DNA of 64,000 nt from Bacillota bacterium (GCA_023412915.1 JAEZRE010000014.1:124001-188000), one strand, 5' to 3'. Shown: positions 8,421 through 17,179, numbered from the stretch's first letter. The notes: generated by a model not told the origin, from the sequence alone. Translations and numbers: made by a program.

Positions 8421-8981
8421 CTATTCGACTCGCGCTTTGTATGTGATGCCTGAGTATATACTGTCCACGATCACCTTTACATTCTTTACTGTTATCCCCG
8501 ATGCTTCCTCCACAGATTTCTTGACCCTATTCTGCACTTCTTCCGAAATTACCGGGATACTGAGATCGGGCATCACTACTATCCGGACCTCAATTTCCAC
8601 ACCGTCGTCGGCTTTCCTGACAAGCGTCTTTGATTCCTTGACGCCGTTGGATCTCTTGGAGGCATTGATCGCGACATTTTCTATCGAGTTCAGCGATATC
8701 CTGATTTCCCCGATATTAGTTTGTTTACTTACGGCTTTTTTATCCTTGTTGCTTCTGACTCCCGAAAGCAGGAACATTAAACTCATTGCAAAGAAGACCA
8801 ATCCTATTACGAATACGATCACCTTCAATGTTGTCCCGATATCCGACGAGAGAGCTTTTGCCACCATGCCCGTAATGTCGACGAAAGCCTTCGGAACAAA
8901 CGCTATGTACATCACGAATACGGAAAGCACCGCAAGACAAAAAGCATATACAGCCAGCAAAACTCTGAAAAAAATATTCAT
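8421..8981 (-). CDS. amaP: Alkaline shock response membrane anchor protein AmaP
   Basis: A 186-residue protein with two N-terminal transmembrane helices (about 3-25 and 48-70) followed by a soluble Asp23-like domain: EIRISLNSIENVAINASKRS near 95, then IEVRIVVMPDLSIP and a C-terminal VKNVKVIVDSI strand. In staphylococci AmaP tethers Asp23 to the membrane. ATG 8981 is preferred over an upstream frame start at 9008 because the purine-rich GGAGAGGTGG site lies between them. It heads the amaP-DUF2273-nusB run. Confidence 0.85.
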   Translation of the reverse strand: MNIFFRVLLAVYAFCLAVLSVFVMYIAFVPKAFVDITGMVAKALSSDIGTTLKVIVFVIGLVFFAMSLMFLLSGVRSNKDKKAVSKQTNIGEIRISLNSIENVAINASKRSNGVKESKTLVRKADDGVEIEVRIVVMPDLSIPVISEEVQNRVKKSVEEASGITVKNVKVIVDSIYSGITYKARVE

Positions 8982-9064
8982 ATGCCATACCACCTCTCCG
9001 GTCACCATTTTTCCTTAGCTATACCATGGTTTTTGATGGATACGTTCTAATTATAGAGTATTTA

Positions 9065-9094
9065 CCAAAAAAAATAAACCCTTCCGGGTTTATT
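9065..9094 (-). terminator. Rho-independent terminator after asp23
   Basis: A 9-bp stem (aataaaccc / gggtttatt) with a TTCC loop, followed on the minus strand by eight Us. It sits 14 bp past the asp23 stop and before amaP, so it separates or attenuates the spoIIIA-asp23 transcript from amaP-nusB-xseA. Confidence 0.8.
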
Positions 9095-9107
9095 AATAAA
9101 TACGTAT

Positions 9108-9512
9108 TTACTTGCTTTTTGTCTGTTCCTCCGGCAACTCCTTCTTATGGTCCCGTTCAATATTGACGCCCTGTATATGTATGTTGACCTCCACCACATT
9201 CAAGCCCGTCATGTCTTCGACGGCGTGCTTTACTTTTTCCTGTATGCTCCAGGCAACATCAGGTATGCGGTAGCCGTAATCCACTATAATGTAGAGATCT
9301 ATTGCCGCTTCCTTTTCACCGACTTCAACCTTGACGCCTTTGGAAAGGTTTTTCCTGCCAAGCGCTTCGGCAATACCGCCAGCAATTCCGCCGCTCATGC
9401 CTGTGACTCCGGGAACCTCCATCGCCGCGATGCCCGCTATGATGGCAACGACCTCGTCGGTGATTTTTATGGCCCCTATCTCATTGACCACGCTTTGAAC
9501 GTTTTCTTCCAT
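9108..9512 (-). CDS. Asp23/Gls24 family envelope stress protein
   Basis: A 134-residue soluble Asp23-family protein. It begins with the family pattern IGAIKITDEVVAIIAGIAAM (about 12-31), then EVPGVTGMSGG, a KGVKVEVGEKEAAIDLYIIV strand pair and a C-terminal VVEVNIHIQGV strand. Asp23 forms membrane-attached assemblies tied to cell-envelope homeostasis. A good GGAGG precedes ATG 9512. Its partner amaP follows immediately, though a terminator lies between them. Confidence 0.92.
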   Translation of the reverse strand: MEENVQSVVNEIGAIKITDEVVAIIAGIAAMEVPGVTGMSGGIAGGIAEALGRKNLSKGVKVEVGEKEAAIDLYIIVDYGYRIPDVAWSIQEKVKHAVEDMTGLNVVEVNIHIQGVNIERDHKKELPEEQTKSK

Positions 9513-9582
9513 GGCTTACCTCCATTGGTACATTATCGTTGCAGTATAATCATTATAGCATTTCCGCTGCGTCAAGTAAATG

Positions 9583-10170
9583 TCAGAACAAAGTCCTTAT
9601 ATGGATATCCCCGACATCCACATCGCCCTGCCTCGTAACGATATCGGTGATCTGGGCGGTCTGCGAAGTTGTAAGGCTCGGTGTTTTGATAACGATATCG
9701 ACACTGCCGTTATCTGCAAACAGAACAAATGTATCGTCGAACCCCATTTTGTTTATAAGAGTCTCAATCCTCATTTCCTTGTCTGCGTTCTCGGTCAGCG
9801 TTATTATTTTGCCCTGTGCCTCCGCTTTGATCTCATCGTTCGAATTGCCGTCATCCACTATAGCCTTGAGGGATTCGGCGTTTTCGCTTCTGCTTTGCTC
9901 CCTGTCCATTTTGGCTTGCACAAAGTAATCATTAGCCATTTTGGAAGCGGTTACATTAAGCTGGGTGTTCTCATTTTCAGCCACATCCTGTCCCGTGCCT
10001 TCGAGCCCTTCGTTGGCGATCTCGTTATCCACATAAACCGCCTCTCCCAGAGTACCGTCGGTATTGGCCGATGTACTGCCCTGTCTGTAGCTGTATTGCA
10101 GGTAGCCAGCTACCACTATCATCAGGACCAATGCTAAAATGACAATCTGCTTCCTTTTAAAAACCATCAT
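9583..10170 (-). CDS. spoIIIAH: Stage III sporulation protein AH
   Basis: Mother-cell half of the AH-Q channel that joins mother cell and forespore during engulfment; its periplasmic YscJ/FliF-like domain binds forespore SpoIIQ. The 195-residue protein has one N-terminal TM helix (about residues 6-24) and an extracytoplasmic domain ending in a compact alpha/beta fold (about 95-190). The start is ATG 10170, 7 nt after GGGGG; an upstream in-frame start at 10224 lies beyond that ribosome site. It is the last gene of the spoIIIA operon, 111 bp after spoIIIAG. Confidence 0.94.
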   Translation of the reverse strand: MMVFKRKQIVILALVLMIVVAGYLQYSYRQGSTSANTDGTLGEAVYVDNEIANEGLEGTGQDVAENENTQLNVTASKMANDYFVQAKMDREQSRSENAESLKAIVDDGNSNDEIKAEAQGKIITLTENADKEMRIETLINKMGFDDTFVLFADNGSVDIVIKTPSLTTSQTAQITDIVTRQGDVDVGDIHIRTLF

Positions 10171-10281
10171 GACTCTGCCCCCTTTATAAAAGTGCGAACA
10201 AGTTTTTTCGTTTTTTTGTCCCATTCAATAATTAATATATTCAGGTCGTACACCGTTTATATCTATTTTTTGGAAAACCCT

Positions 10282-10893
10282 TCACTTTTTCCTCTGAATG
10301 ACTTCGACCCTGTGGGCCGGTATATCCAGCACCACCCTGACGGCGTTGACGATACGCTCCCTTACCGCGACGCTGTCCGCTCCTTCCGCCACAACCAGCA
10401 CACCCTTTACCTCGGGACTCAGTTTCTTAAGGATTACCGGAGTTTTTCCGCCTGTGGGTGAATCCTCATAAACCATGGTATTTTCGCTTTCTTCCTCGGT
10501 AGTGTTTCTTGTACCGCCTTCGCTGTCTTTTTCATCCGTCCTGCTTGTCTTTTTACTGGAATCATAGGCGGGTACATTTTCACCGGCCGCGGTATAAGTG
10601 ATCATAACATCCACCCTCCCGACGCCCTGTATTTGTGACAGCAGCGTCCTGAGCCTGGTTTCCGTGGTATCTGCGCCTGCAGAAATATTCTGTTTCATTA
10701 CCTCTTGCGTACCGGTGGTTTTTTGGGGGTCCTGCTGCGAGCCTTGCGGCTTTCCGCTGAACAGGGCCGAGCCTGCAATGATCAGTATGACCCCGATAAT
10801 TATGGCGATCGCGGTATTTTCGATCAATTTTTTCTTATCTTGACCCTGTATGAATTCCTTTATTCTTTTAACAATGCTTCTGAAAATTTCCAC
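10282..10893 (-). CDS. spoIIIAG: Stage III sporulation protein AG
   Basis: Forms the large oligomeric ring of the mother cell-forespore feeding-tube complex. The 203-residue protein has a TM helix near residues 25-45, a Gln/Lys-rich linker, a ring-building fold (TRLRTLLSQIQGVGRVDVMI, about 82-101) and a C-terminal VKGVLVVAEGADSVAVRERI segment. The start is a GTG at 10893 with a short-spaced AGGTGG. It is followed by spoIIIAH and preceded by spoIIIAF with a 10-bp gap. Confidence 0.95.
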   Translation of the reverse strand: MEIFRSIVKRIKEFIQGQDKKKLIENTAIAIIIGVILIIAGSALFSGKPQGSQQDPQKTTGTQEVMKQNISAGADTTETRLRTLLSQIQGVGRVDVMITYTAAGENVPAYDSSKKTSRTDEKDSEGGTRNTTEEESENTMVYEDSPTGGKTPVILKKLSPEVKGVLVVAEGADSVAVRERIVNAVRVVLDIPAHRVEVIQRKK

Positions 10894-10903
10894 AGTCCCA
10901 CCT

Positions 10904-11605
10904 CTACACCTGCGTAATCACTATATTTTGCCTTTCTACGCCAAAGACCCGGCTGATCCGTTCCTCAAGCAGGCCTCTGAGCCTTGGATCGCACCTCCCG
11001 GAGGTTTGTCCTCCAGACGCTGCAGCACCGATTTTCACAGTTTGAACTTTTTCGACTGGAACTACTCCATTCCCAATACCACCCTCTTTCGTACCGGCTG
11101 CCGAACTGTCCTCAGCCTCGCTCCCAGAACCTGGTGCGGAGCCATCAGGCCTGCCGTTGTATTTAGCGTCGTCTGCGGTAATACTGATATATGCCCTTTT
11201 GATCTCTCCAAACGCAGCCGACTGGTAATCTTCGTTAATAATGACGTCTGCCCTTGCGTCCTTTACGCCATCGATCTCCTCCGCGTTCTGTTCGAGCTGG
11301 TCTATTATATTTTTGCGGTATACCTCTACAATCTGGTCCAGCTGCGCCTGTTCAAGTTTTTTGCCCTCCTTCTTTATCTGGGCCTTTTCAAGCAGGCTGC
11401 TGTTCTTTGTCTGGCTCGCAGTAAAGTCGAATTTCTTCCCGGTCAGTCCTATCAGAGGATTTATTATCACAATGATCAATATCGTGCCGGTGACCAGGCT
11501 GATATATTTTTTCATCTTGCCGCCCGGTAGCAGCATTTCCACAATCACAACAAAGAGGACCAGCGTTACGATATTTATGACCCACTGCCGGATAAATTCA
11601 ATCAT
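10904..11605 (-). CDS. spoIIIAF: Stage III sporulation protein AF
   Basis: Membrane protein of the SpoIIIA complex. The 233 residues start with two TM helices (about 7-27 and 33-52), then a soluble EscJ/PrgH-like part with KNIIDQLEQNAEEIDGVKDA (about 99-118) and a ring-building-type C-terminus. The middle carries a Gly/Ser/Ala-rich linker (about 155-180) absent from shorter homologues. It lies between spoIIIAE (12 bp) and spoIIIAG (10 bp). Confidence 0.93.
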   Translation of the reverse strand: MIEFIRQWVINIVTLVLFVVIVEMLLPGGKMKKYISLVTGTILIIVIINPLIGLTGKKFDFTASQTKNSSLLEKAQIKKEGKKLEQAQLDQIVEVYRKNIIDQLEQNAEEIDGVKDARADVIINEDYQSAAFGEIKRAYISITADDAKYNGRPDGSAPGSGSEAEDSSAAGTKEGGIGNGVVPVEKVQTVKIGAAASGGQTSGRCDPRLRGLLEERISRVFGVERQNIVITQV

Positions 11606-11617
11606 GGCACATTACTC

Positions 11618-12937
11618 CTATCTGAGCATGGCGCTCGTATTCCCGGCGCTGACGAGCGCAGTGACGGATATTATGAACATGAACGCCACGGCTGCGGTCA
11701 ATGAAAATATATAAAGCATTGAACCTGCAATATCGTTGATACAGGTTGTTATCCTGGTTTCAGATATCGGCTCGAACAGCGCGCTCGCAGCTTTATAGAG
11801 CGCTACCAGCGCAATGATCTTTATCAGGGGGACCACGCATATAAGAAGGATGCCTATCATTGCCGCCACGCCGGCTGCGTTTTTGATCAGCAGCGTACAG
11901 GCGATAACAGTATCGGCCGCATCCGAAAGTGTTTTCCCGATCACCGGTATGAAGGTGCTTATGGCGAATTTGGTCGCTTTCGTCGTTGCACCGTCTATTA
12001 CGGCGCCCAATGTGCCCTGGAGCGTTACGATTATGATAAAGGTCGTAAGTATGACTCCAAGCATCCATTGAACTATGGTTTTTATCAGGTTTGCAAGCCT
12101 CGTTAGCTGGATCTTCTCTGAAATGTTGTTTACTATGTTTATAATAGTGGTCAGGAATATTAGAGGCACGAACAGGTTCTTTATAAGCGTTGCCGTTACC
12201 TCCACCACCATCAGCAGCACGGGATGCAGTATGCCTCCGGCGGTCAGGTTGCCGCCCGAGATAAGCAGGGCCATCAGCACGGGTATGATCGCATACATGA
12301 AGCCTACCATCTGGTCGATGATTGAAGAACCCATTTTAACAACGGTGCCGAAGCTGACGAGCAGTATCGTAACTATAACTATATAGCATACGTAGAAGGC
12401 GATGCGGCTCACATTCTCATTCATGAAATTTGCCTGCAGATTCTTAAGAAGTGCGCATATGACGATAAGTATCGCCAGTTTTAATATGATGCCGAGGTTT
12501 TGATACAGTTCTTTAAAGAACAATTTCAGTATGTTGTCGGCAATTCCCTTGATATCGAAGCTCAGCTTCCCCTCAGTGATATTCCTTATAAGCTCGTCAG
12601 GGTCGAAGCCTTCGAGGGCCTCGAGTTCATCAGTGTTGGTATATTTCGAGATCACGTCCCCTATGTCTCCCGTACCGCTCGACGAAAGCTGCTGCTCGAT
12701 CATTCCAGACGTAATATCCGAGCCTTCGCTCATGCCGCCGCTGCCGGCGATGCTCCCGTCGGTCGCACCTATACCGGCGGTCGAAGTATCGTCGACATTA
12801 ATATCGATTTTACCTGAAGCACCTGCATCTATATCGCCTCCGGCCGCGGCAAAGCAGAAGGCCGGCAAAATTACAAACACCAATATAAGCGTCAGAAGCT
12901 GTAGCAATACTGTTCTGATTTTTCTTTTGCGGATCAT
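11618..12937 (-). CDS. spoIIIAE: Stage III sporulation protein AE
   Basis: Largest membrane component of the SpoIIIA complex, similar to a permease. The 439-residue protein has a signal peptide ending near LPAFCFA (about residues 25-31), a Gly/Ser-rich spacer and then at least seven hydrophobic helices from about residue 125 to the end. ATG 12937 is preferred: it follows GGGAGG by 10 nt, whereas the longer frame (from 13012) overlaps spoIIIAD and would put 25 charged residues before the signal peptide. Confidence 0.95.
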   Translation of the reverse strand: MIRKRKIRTVLLQLLTLILVFVILPAFCFAAAGGDIDAGASGKIDINVDDTSTAGIGATDGSIAGSGGMSEGSDITSGMIEQQLSSSGTGDIGDVISKYTNTDELEALEGFDPDELIRNITEGKLSFDIKGIADNILKLFFKELYQNLGIILKLAILIVICALLKNLQANFMNENVSRIAFYVCYIVIVTILLVSFGTVVKMGSSIIDQMVGFMYAIIPVLMALLISGGNLTAGGILHPVLLMVVEVTATLIKNLFVPLIFLTTIINIVNNISEKIQLTRLANLIKTIVQWMLGVILTTFIIIVTLQGTLGAVIDGATTKATKFAISTFIPVIGKTLSDAADTVIACTLLIKNAAGVAAMIGILLICVVPLIKIIALVALYKAASALFEPISETRITTCINDIAGSMLYIFSLTAAVAFMFIISVTALVSAGNTSAMLR

Positions 12938-13008
12938 CGGTTTCAAACCTCCCTGTCCTCCGTGTTTATCGATACCCTCAAGCCGACACCAATGCTTTGC
13001 TCGCCGGG

Positions 13009-13398
13009 TCACTGCGGCATGATCTTCAGTACCAGGTCCAGCAGTGAAGTAATTATCGGGACAGCCATGACAACTATGATTACTTTACCTGCAAGCTCTA
13101 TTTTGGATGCAATGGCGCTTTCCCCCGCATCTTTGCAAATCTCCGCCCCGAACTCCGCTATGTAGGCGATACCGGTTATTTTCAAAACCGTTGTAAAATA
13201 GACCGGTTTGATGTCGGCACGGTCGCCGTAGCTTTGCAGGAGCTCGACAACCGATGAAAGCTTCGACGCCAGCAGCAAAAAAATTACGACGCCTGTTACT
13301 ATGCTGACCTGAACTGCTATTTCAGGCTTCTGTTTTCGCAGGATCAATATTATGACCGTTGAAACGAGCCCGATTCCAATGATTTGTACAATCTGCAT
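13009..13398 (-). CDS. spoIIIAD: Stage III sporulation protein AD
   Basis: A 129-residue membrane protein with about four TM helices. It opens MQIVQIIGIGLVSTVIILIL, includes the conserved KITGIAYIAEFGAEICKDAG block (about 74-93) and ends with a hydrophobic helix pair. It is homologous to SpoIIIAC and part of the same channel complex. It lies 24 bp after spoIIIAC. Confidence 0.95.
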   Translation of the reverse strand: MQIVQIIGIGLVSTVIILILRKQKPEIAVQVSIVTGVVIFLLLASKLSSVVELLQSYGDRADIKPVYFTTVLKITGIAYIAEFGAEICKDAGESAIASKIELAGKVIIVVMAVPIITSLLDLVLKIMPQ

Positions 13399-13422
13399 TT
13401 CAGCCTCACTCCCGGGCTTTTA

Positions 13423-13620
13423 TCAATCAAGTTTGAATATGGTTTTCACGGTATCGAAAAGAACCGCTATCTCTTTAACAACCATCAGCAATACGACGAT
13501 CAATCCCGCAAGCGTCGTCATCATTGCCTGTTCCTCTCTTCCCGAACGTATGAGCAGCTGATTTAGCACTGCTACGAGAATACCAATTGCAGCGATCCTG
13601 AAAATCAAATCCACACCCAT
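13423..13620 (-). CDS. spoIIIAC: Stage III sporulation protein AC
   Basis: A tiny 65-residue protein with two TM helices (about 4-20 and 31-52), carrying the family features MGVDLIFRIAAIGILVAVLN and SGREEQAMMTTLAGLIVVLL. It is required for sigma-G activity in the forespore as part of the SpoIIIA complex. The length is normal for the family. Confidence 0.94.
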   Translation of the reverse strand: MGVDLIFRIAAIGILVAVLNQLLIRSGREEQAMMTTLAGLIVVLLMVVKEIAVLFDTVKTIFKLD

Positions 13621-13667
13621 AGAATGGTCAACCCCTTTAAAGTATTTATAAACCGTTGTTTTAATCT

Positions 13668-14195
13668 TTACAGCAGAACTATGACTACGGCGATACCGCC
13701 CAGAATGCCCAGGCTTTTGTACATGGTTTCGTTCTTGCTTCTGCTCTCTTCAGCCTTTTTCTCCTGCATGCGGAGCGCTTCCATCGTAAGCCTGATGTTT
13801 TTTATTTGTCCGTCCATATCCGTACTTCCGAGCATTTTCCCGAAGCCTATGAGCACTTCCTCGTCTTCCCTGTTGAGAGCCGTCCTTCGAATGCATTGCC
13901 TTACAGCCTGTTCCCAGGCGCTTGCCGCGGATTGTGCCTCTTCGTTCCCCAGTATCTCCGCTGCCCTGCCGAATATCAATCCAGTCTCGCTGTTTCCGAC
14001 CCTGCTCACCCGTTTAAAAGCTTCGATCAGCACATCCGACAGATAATTTATCTGGTTTTCGAACATCTGAAGCAGCGTTTGCATCTCCCTCAGCTGCTGA
14101 GGTCTTCTGCTGCAGTCCCTTGAGAGTATGAAACCCAGGAAACTGCACGAAAGAACGACTACAAGGCTGCCCACTAATTTAAAAAGCATTTGCAT
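13668..14195 (-). CDS. spoIIIAB: Stage III sporulation protein AB
   Basis: A 175-residue protein resembling type II/IV secretion GspF-like helical proteins: an N-terminal TM segment (about 5-23), a helical cytoplasmic domain (REMQTLLQMFENQINYLSDV, about 36-55) and a C-terminal TM helix (about 155-175). It is presumed to couple with the SpoIIIAA ATPase. Its start overlaps the end of spoIIIAA by 17 bp. Confidence 0.95.
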   Translation of the reverse strand: MQMLFKLVGSLVVVLSCSFLGFILSRDCSRRPQQLREMQTLLQMFENQINYLSDVLIEAFKRVSRVGNSETGLIFGRAAEILGNEEAQSAASAWEQAVRQCIRRTALNREDEEVLIGFGKMLGSTDMDGQIKNIRLTMEALRMQEKKAEESRSKNETMYKSLGILGGIAVVIVLL

Positions 14196-15201
14196 CAGCT
14201 CCTGTCATCGGTTTCATGGTACTTCCGTCTATAACCTCGACAAGTGTTCCGGGGCCGTTTTTGTTCCCCAGCACCACATATCTTTCAAATACCTTGTCAT
14301 CGATGAGTTTTAGGACTTCGCGGCGGCTTTTCAATTCGGAAATGTTGTATCCATGCGCCGAGGTTACGATTCTTACGCCTGCGTTCAGAACGCATTGAAC
14401 CGCCTCCCTGTCCCCGTCGTTACCAATCTCGTCGGTTATGATCACGGCGGGCGACATCGATCGTATCATCATGGGCATGCCTATATTTTTAGGACATCCG
14501 TCCAGCACGTCTGTCCTGATGCCTACATCATTCTGTGGTATGCCCTTCATGCATGCCGCGAGCTCCGATCTTTCATCTATGATGCCGACCTTCAAGCCTT
14601 TGAAGCCATATTCGGGCGCCCCGTTGCTCAATATTTTCGCTATATCCCTTAGTATCGTTGTCTTGCCGCATTGCGGGGGCGATATTATCAAAGTGTTGTA
14701 TATGTCTGAACTGTTTCTGAAAAGATGCGCGAGAATTTTTGAGGAGCAGCCGGGTATCTGGTTGGAAAGCCTTATGTTGAGGCCTGAAATATCCTTTATA
14801 TTCCGGACGGCGCCGCCATCCAGTATAACTCTCCCCGACAGGCCAACGCGATGTCCGCCCTTTATAGTTATATAACCGTTTCTGATCTCATCCTGATACG
14901 CGTAGATGGAGTTCTCGCTCATCATTTCTAGCGACAGCCTGATATCTTCCTGTGAAACGAGGAAGCTGCCCGAAGGCTTCGACGATAACAATCCGTCGGC
15001 GCCTATGAACCATTCCTTGTAATAATTTTGGAGTATCAGAGGTTTGTCCGCCCTCAGGCGTATTTCTTCCAGCGGCTCCAGGCCGTAAATCAGCGCGCCT
15101 TCTATTGCGGAAGCCACCCTCTTTGAGAGTACCGGCAGGATATGCTTTTTAAGACTGCTTGCACTGCTGTTGTTCTGGTTATTTTCAGCACTGTTTCTCA
15201 T
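14179..15201 (-). CDS. spoIIIAA: Stage III sporulation protein AA, secretion-type ATPase
   Basis: The 340-residue ATPase of the SpoIIIA complex, related to type II/IV secretion motor ATPases. Visible are LEEIRLRADKPL (about 43-54), a Walker A in SPPQCGKTTILRD (about 173-185), an Asp box around GIIDERSELA and Walker B VIITDEIG (about 254-261). It heads the eight-gene spoIIIA operon, which in related bacteria is switched on in the mother cell by sigma-E. Confidence 0.96.
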   Translation of the reverse strand: MRNSAENNQNNSSASSLKKHILPVLSKRVASAIEGALIYGLEPLEEIRLRADKPLILQNYYKEWFIGADGLLSSKPSGSFLVSQEDIRLSLEMMSENSIYAYQDEIRNGYITIKGGHRVGLSGRVILDGGAVRNIKDISGLNIRLSNQIPGCSSKILAHLFRNSSDIYNTLIISPPQCGKTTILRDIAKILSNGAPEYGFKGLKVGIIDERSELAACMKGIPQNDVGIRTDVLDGCPKNIGMPMMIRSMSPAVIITDEIGNDGDREAVQCVLNAGVRIVTSAHGYNISELKSRREVLKLIDDKVFERYVVLGNKNGPGTLVEVIDGSTMKPMTGADANAF

Positions 15202-15259
15202 CAGTTCCTACCTTCTTTTTCGCCTCACATTTTTGTGTCCCGCTTCACTTTGATGTCTT

Positions 15260-15293
15260 AACTATAATTATTTGGCTTTGTCCAAATTTATGA
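15260..15293 (-). promoter_or_regulatory. Possible sigma-E promoter of spoIIIAA
   Basis: On the minus strand, GTCATAAAT (near 15293-15285) is followed about 14 nt later by an AATTATAG-like -10 (near 15270-15260). This resembles the sigma-E pattern (ATA ... CATACAAT) only loosely. The position, 60-90 bp before the start codon, is right for the operon's expected regulation. Confidence 0.3.
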
Positions 15294-15309
15294 CTGGCAA
15301 AAAAATTTC

Positions 15310-15348
15310 CGAAATAAAAAAGCGCCTGATTGAAATCAATAGACGCTT
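15310..15348 (-). terminator. Candidate terminator downstream of the 4-TM gene
   Basis: On the minus strand AAGCG ... CGCTT closes a loop that holds a second short stem (GATT/AATC), followed by TTTTTTATTT. It could end transcription coming from 15989 before the spoIIIA operon starts. The stem is short. Confidence 0.45.
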
Positions 15349-15614
15349 ACAAGGAACGGAGAGGGTAGACTAAGATTAGCGTATATAGGGCAGGATCGGC
15401 AGTGCAGTATTCGTTCGGTATAATGAAAGGAGTATGAACAAATGTGTGTTGAGGATTTCCAAAAAGATAATTCTGGTCACTTTATACATTTATTACTTGA
15501 AGTGTGTTGTTCATAGTTTTGCATTAGAATTCGTGTGTAATCTCCCGTGGTTTACATTGTTTCATTATTCCTCCTCTTCGGCTGGAAGCATTCATATTCT
15601 TTAAAGATAAGGCC

Positions 15615-15989
15615 TTATAATAGTGAACCAATCAAGATTAATAATCCAGAAACAGAAAAAATCACTGGACATAGCCTGAATGCCAAGTGGTTAATTTTAA
15701 AGCCTGTGAAAATCGATATTACCGACATTACAAAAAGCATACCTGATGAAGAAGCATATACTAACTTGGATATATAATGATTTACATCACCAAGATATGT
15801 GGTTACCAACACCAATGCACCGATAAATATTAGTGTAACCCCTTCATTTATCCATTCCATAAATACTATTCTTTTATTGTCGGTTGATATGTCCCCAAAC
15901 CCGCCAACAACAGTTTTTGTCGGGAAAAGGTGTATAACGCCCCATAGTACCACGGACAACCCACCAATGCTGATTAAAATAATACTCAT
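15615..15989 (-). CDS. Small 4-TM membrane protein, function unknown
   Basis: A 124-residue hydrophobic protein with four predicted TM helices (about 3-22, 46-66, 72-92, 100-122) and almost no loops, apart from one motif-like stretch, FPTKTVVGGFGDIS, between helices 1 and 2. I do not recognise a named family. It follows the AbrB-like gene by 13 bp, so the two form an operon placed between the lepB and spoIIIA blocks, with AT-rich flanks unlike the core genes around them. A role in envelope or sensing functions is only a guess. Confidence 0.75.
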   Translation of the reverse strand: MSIILISIGGLSVVLWGVIHLFPTKTVVGGFGDISTDNKRIVFMEWINEGVTLIFIGALVLVTTYLGDVNHYISKLVYASSSGMLFVMSVISIFTGFKINHLAFRLCPVIFSVSGLLILIGSLL

Positions 15990-16002
15990 AATTCAACACC
16001 CC

Positions 16003-16272
16003 CTATTTTGAATTATAATAGTTATTTACAATTTCTGAAAACACATCATTCCGCATTATTGAAACCGACTCAACTTTATTGTTTTTTGTCCAACTTATTA
16101 AGACCAGTTTTTCACTACTTGTGAATCCAAGTTTGTCTCGAATATTTTTGGGAATAACTATTTGCCCTCGGTCATCCATTGAAATAATGGCTTCAACATA
16201 ACAACTACCTGCATTTTCGTTTAAGGGAAGACAAGAACAACCTTCAACTATACCTTTAACATCATCAGCCAT
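16003..16272 (-). CDS. AbrB/MazE/SpoVT-type DNA-binding protein
   Basis: An 89-residue swapped-hairpin regulator. Residues 27-60 carry the AbrB signature (EAIISMDDRGQIVIPKNIRD, then KLGFTSSEKLVLISW). The N-terminus is cysteine-containing (CSCLPLNENAGSC), which resembles AbrB-type proteins found beside hgcAB in some genomes, though no hgcAB is visible here. A good AAGGAG precedes the ATG. It is probably autoregulatory and co-expressed with the 4-TM protein downstream. Confidence 0.85.
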   Translation of the reverse strand: MADDVKGIVEGCSCLPLNENAGSCYVEAIISMDDRGQIVIPKNIRDKLGFTSSEKLVLISWTKNNKVESVSIMRNDVFSEIVNNYYNSK

Positions 16273-16328
16273 ATTGGTACTCCTTATAGTTAAATATTCA
16301 GCAGATTCTGATGTTTCTGATTAATCTG

Positions 16329-16357
16329 ATTATACTGGATTTTTTTGGTAAATACAA
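16329..16357 (-). promoter_or_regulatory. Sigma-A promoter of the AbrB-like/4-TM operon
   Basis: Minus strand TTGTAT (16357-16352), a 17-nt spacer and a perfect TATAAT (16334-16329), 57 bp before the start codon. Confidence 0.7.
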
Positions 16358-16481
16358 TATACTATTTAAAATTTTATATCATAAATAGAAAATGCACTTA
16401 ATATGTATTCCTTTATGATGATGGTTGAAGTAATCATATTATTTGGGGATAAGGCCTAAATAAAAATTCATTTGGACAGAC

Positions 16482-16524
16482 AAAAGCATCCTACCTCCTT
16501 TGATGGATAATAGAATGCTTTGTA
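16482..16524 (-). terminator. Probable terminator after lepB
   Basis: On the minus strand AAAGCATTCTA pairs with TAGGATGCTTT (one mismatch) around a 17-nt loop, followed by a weak U-run. It lies 32 bp past the lepB stop. Confidence 0.5.
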
Positions 16525-16555
16525 TTAATTGGTTTGATTTACGCAATAAGCTTTA

Positions 16556-17152
16556 TCAATGCACTACACCGAACTTGTTGAAGGGCCAGAACCTGAACAC
16601 GGCCTTTCCTTCGATCTGCGTACGGTCGATCAGCCCGAAGGTCCTGCTGTCCTTGCTGACCTCCCTGTTGTCGCCGAGAACCAGGTATTTACCCTCCGGT
16701 ACCTTTATGGGGAAGATGGCCTCCCTGGTATAGGTGATGCCTTTCACATACGGTTCCTCAAGCCTTTCTCCGTTCCTGTAAACGCTTCCGTCCCGGATAT
16801 CTATTTCATCGCCCGGTATACCGATCACTCTCTTTACAAGCCGGACGTTCGTCTTTTGCTCGACCGGTACAAAAACCTGCGATACATCCTTAAGGAAAAC
16901 TTTTACCCTGTCTATGTAATTTCTAGGATACTGGTTCTCTATGAAAACTATTATATCGCCCTTTGTAGGACCACTGAACAAATATGTAAGCTTCTCAATA
17001 AACAGGTGTTGACCTTCCATCAGGGTATCCTGCATGGAAGTCTGCCTAACCTGCGTCGTCGCAAAAACAGCCGTATTTAGCAGTGAAACCAGTATGAACG
17101 CAGCGGCAAATACAATGATCCATTCCCAGACTTCCCTTAAAAGTGTTTTCAT
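16556..17152 (-). CDS. lepB: Signal peptidase I
   Basis: Membrane serine protease that removes Sec/Tat signal peptides. The 198-residue protein has one N-terminal TM anchor (about 11-31), the catalytic serine in QTSMQDTL (Ser39), the catalytic lysine in RLVKRVIGIPGDEI (Lys107) and the C-terminal box LGDNREVSKDSRTFG (about 158-172). The order and spacing are those of the Gram-positive P-type enzyme. It is likely a single-gene unit, because terminator-like structures lie on both sides. Confidence 0.95.
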   Translation of the reverse strand: MKTLLREVWEWIIVFAAAFILVSLLNTAVFATTQVRQTSMQDTLMEGQHLFIEKLTYLFSGPTKGDIIVFIENQYPRNYIDRVKVFLKDVSQVFVPVEQKTNVRLVKRVIGIPGDEIDIRDGSVYRNGERLEEPYVKGITYTREAIFPIKVPEGKYLVLGDNREVSKDSRTFGLIDRTQIEGKAVFRFWPFNKFGVVH

Positions 17153-17179
17153 TAACGTCCTTCACTCCCGATTATTGCG

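Larger units (their letters stand above)
15202..15614. other. Gap upstream of the spoIIIA operon
   Basis: About 410 bp with no convincing gene. It contains a candidate sporulation promoter and a minus-strand hairpin, described separately. A plus-strand frame at 15434-15604 (56 residues) follows a TATAAT box (15419-15424) and AAAGGAG, but the spacing to its ATG is only 1 nt and the sequence is unlike any protein I know. I do not call it. Confidence 0.5.

Noticed and set aside
15434..15604. Plus-strand 56-codon frame after a TATAAT and AAAGGAG
   Set aside because: Only 1 nt separates the ribosome site from the ATG, there is no recognisable -35 and the sequence resembles nothing known.
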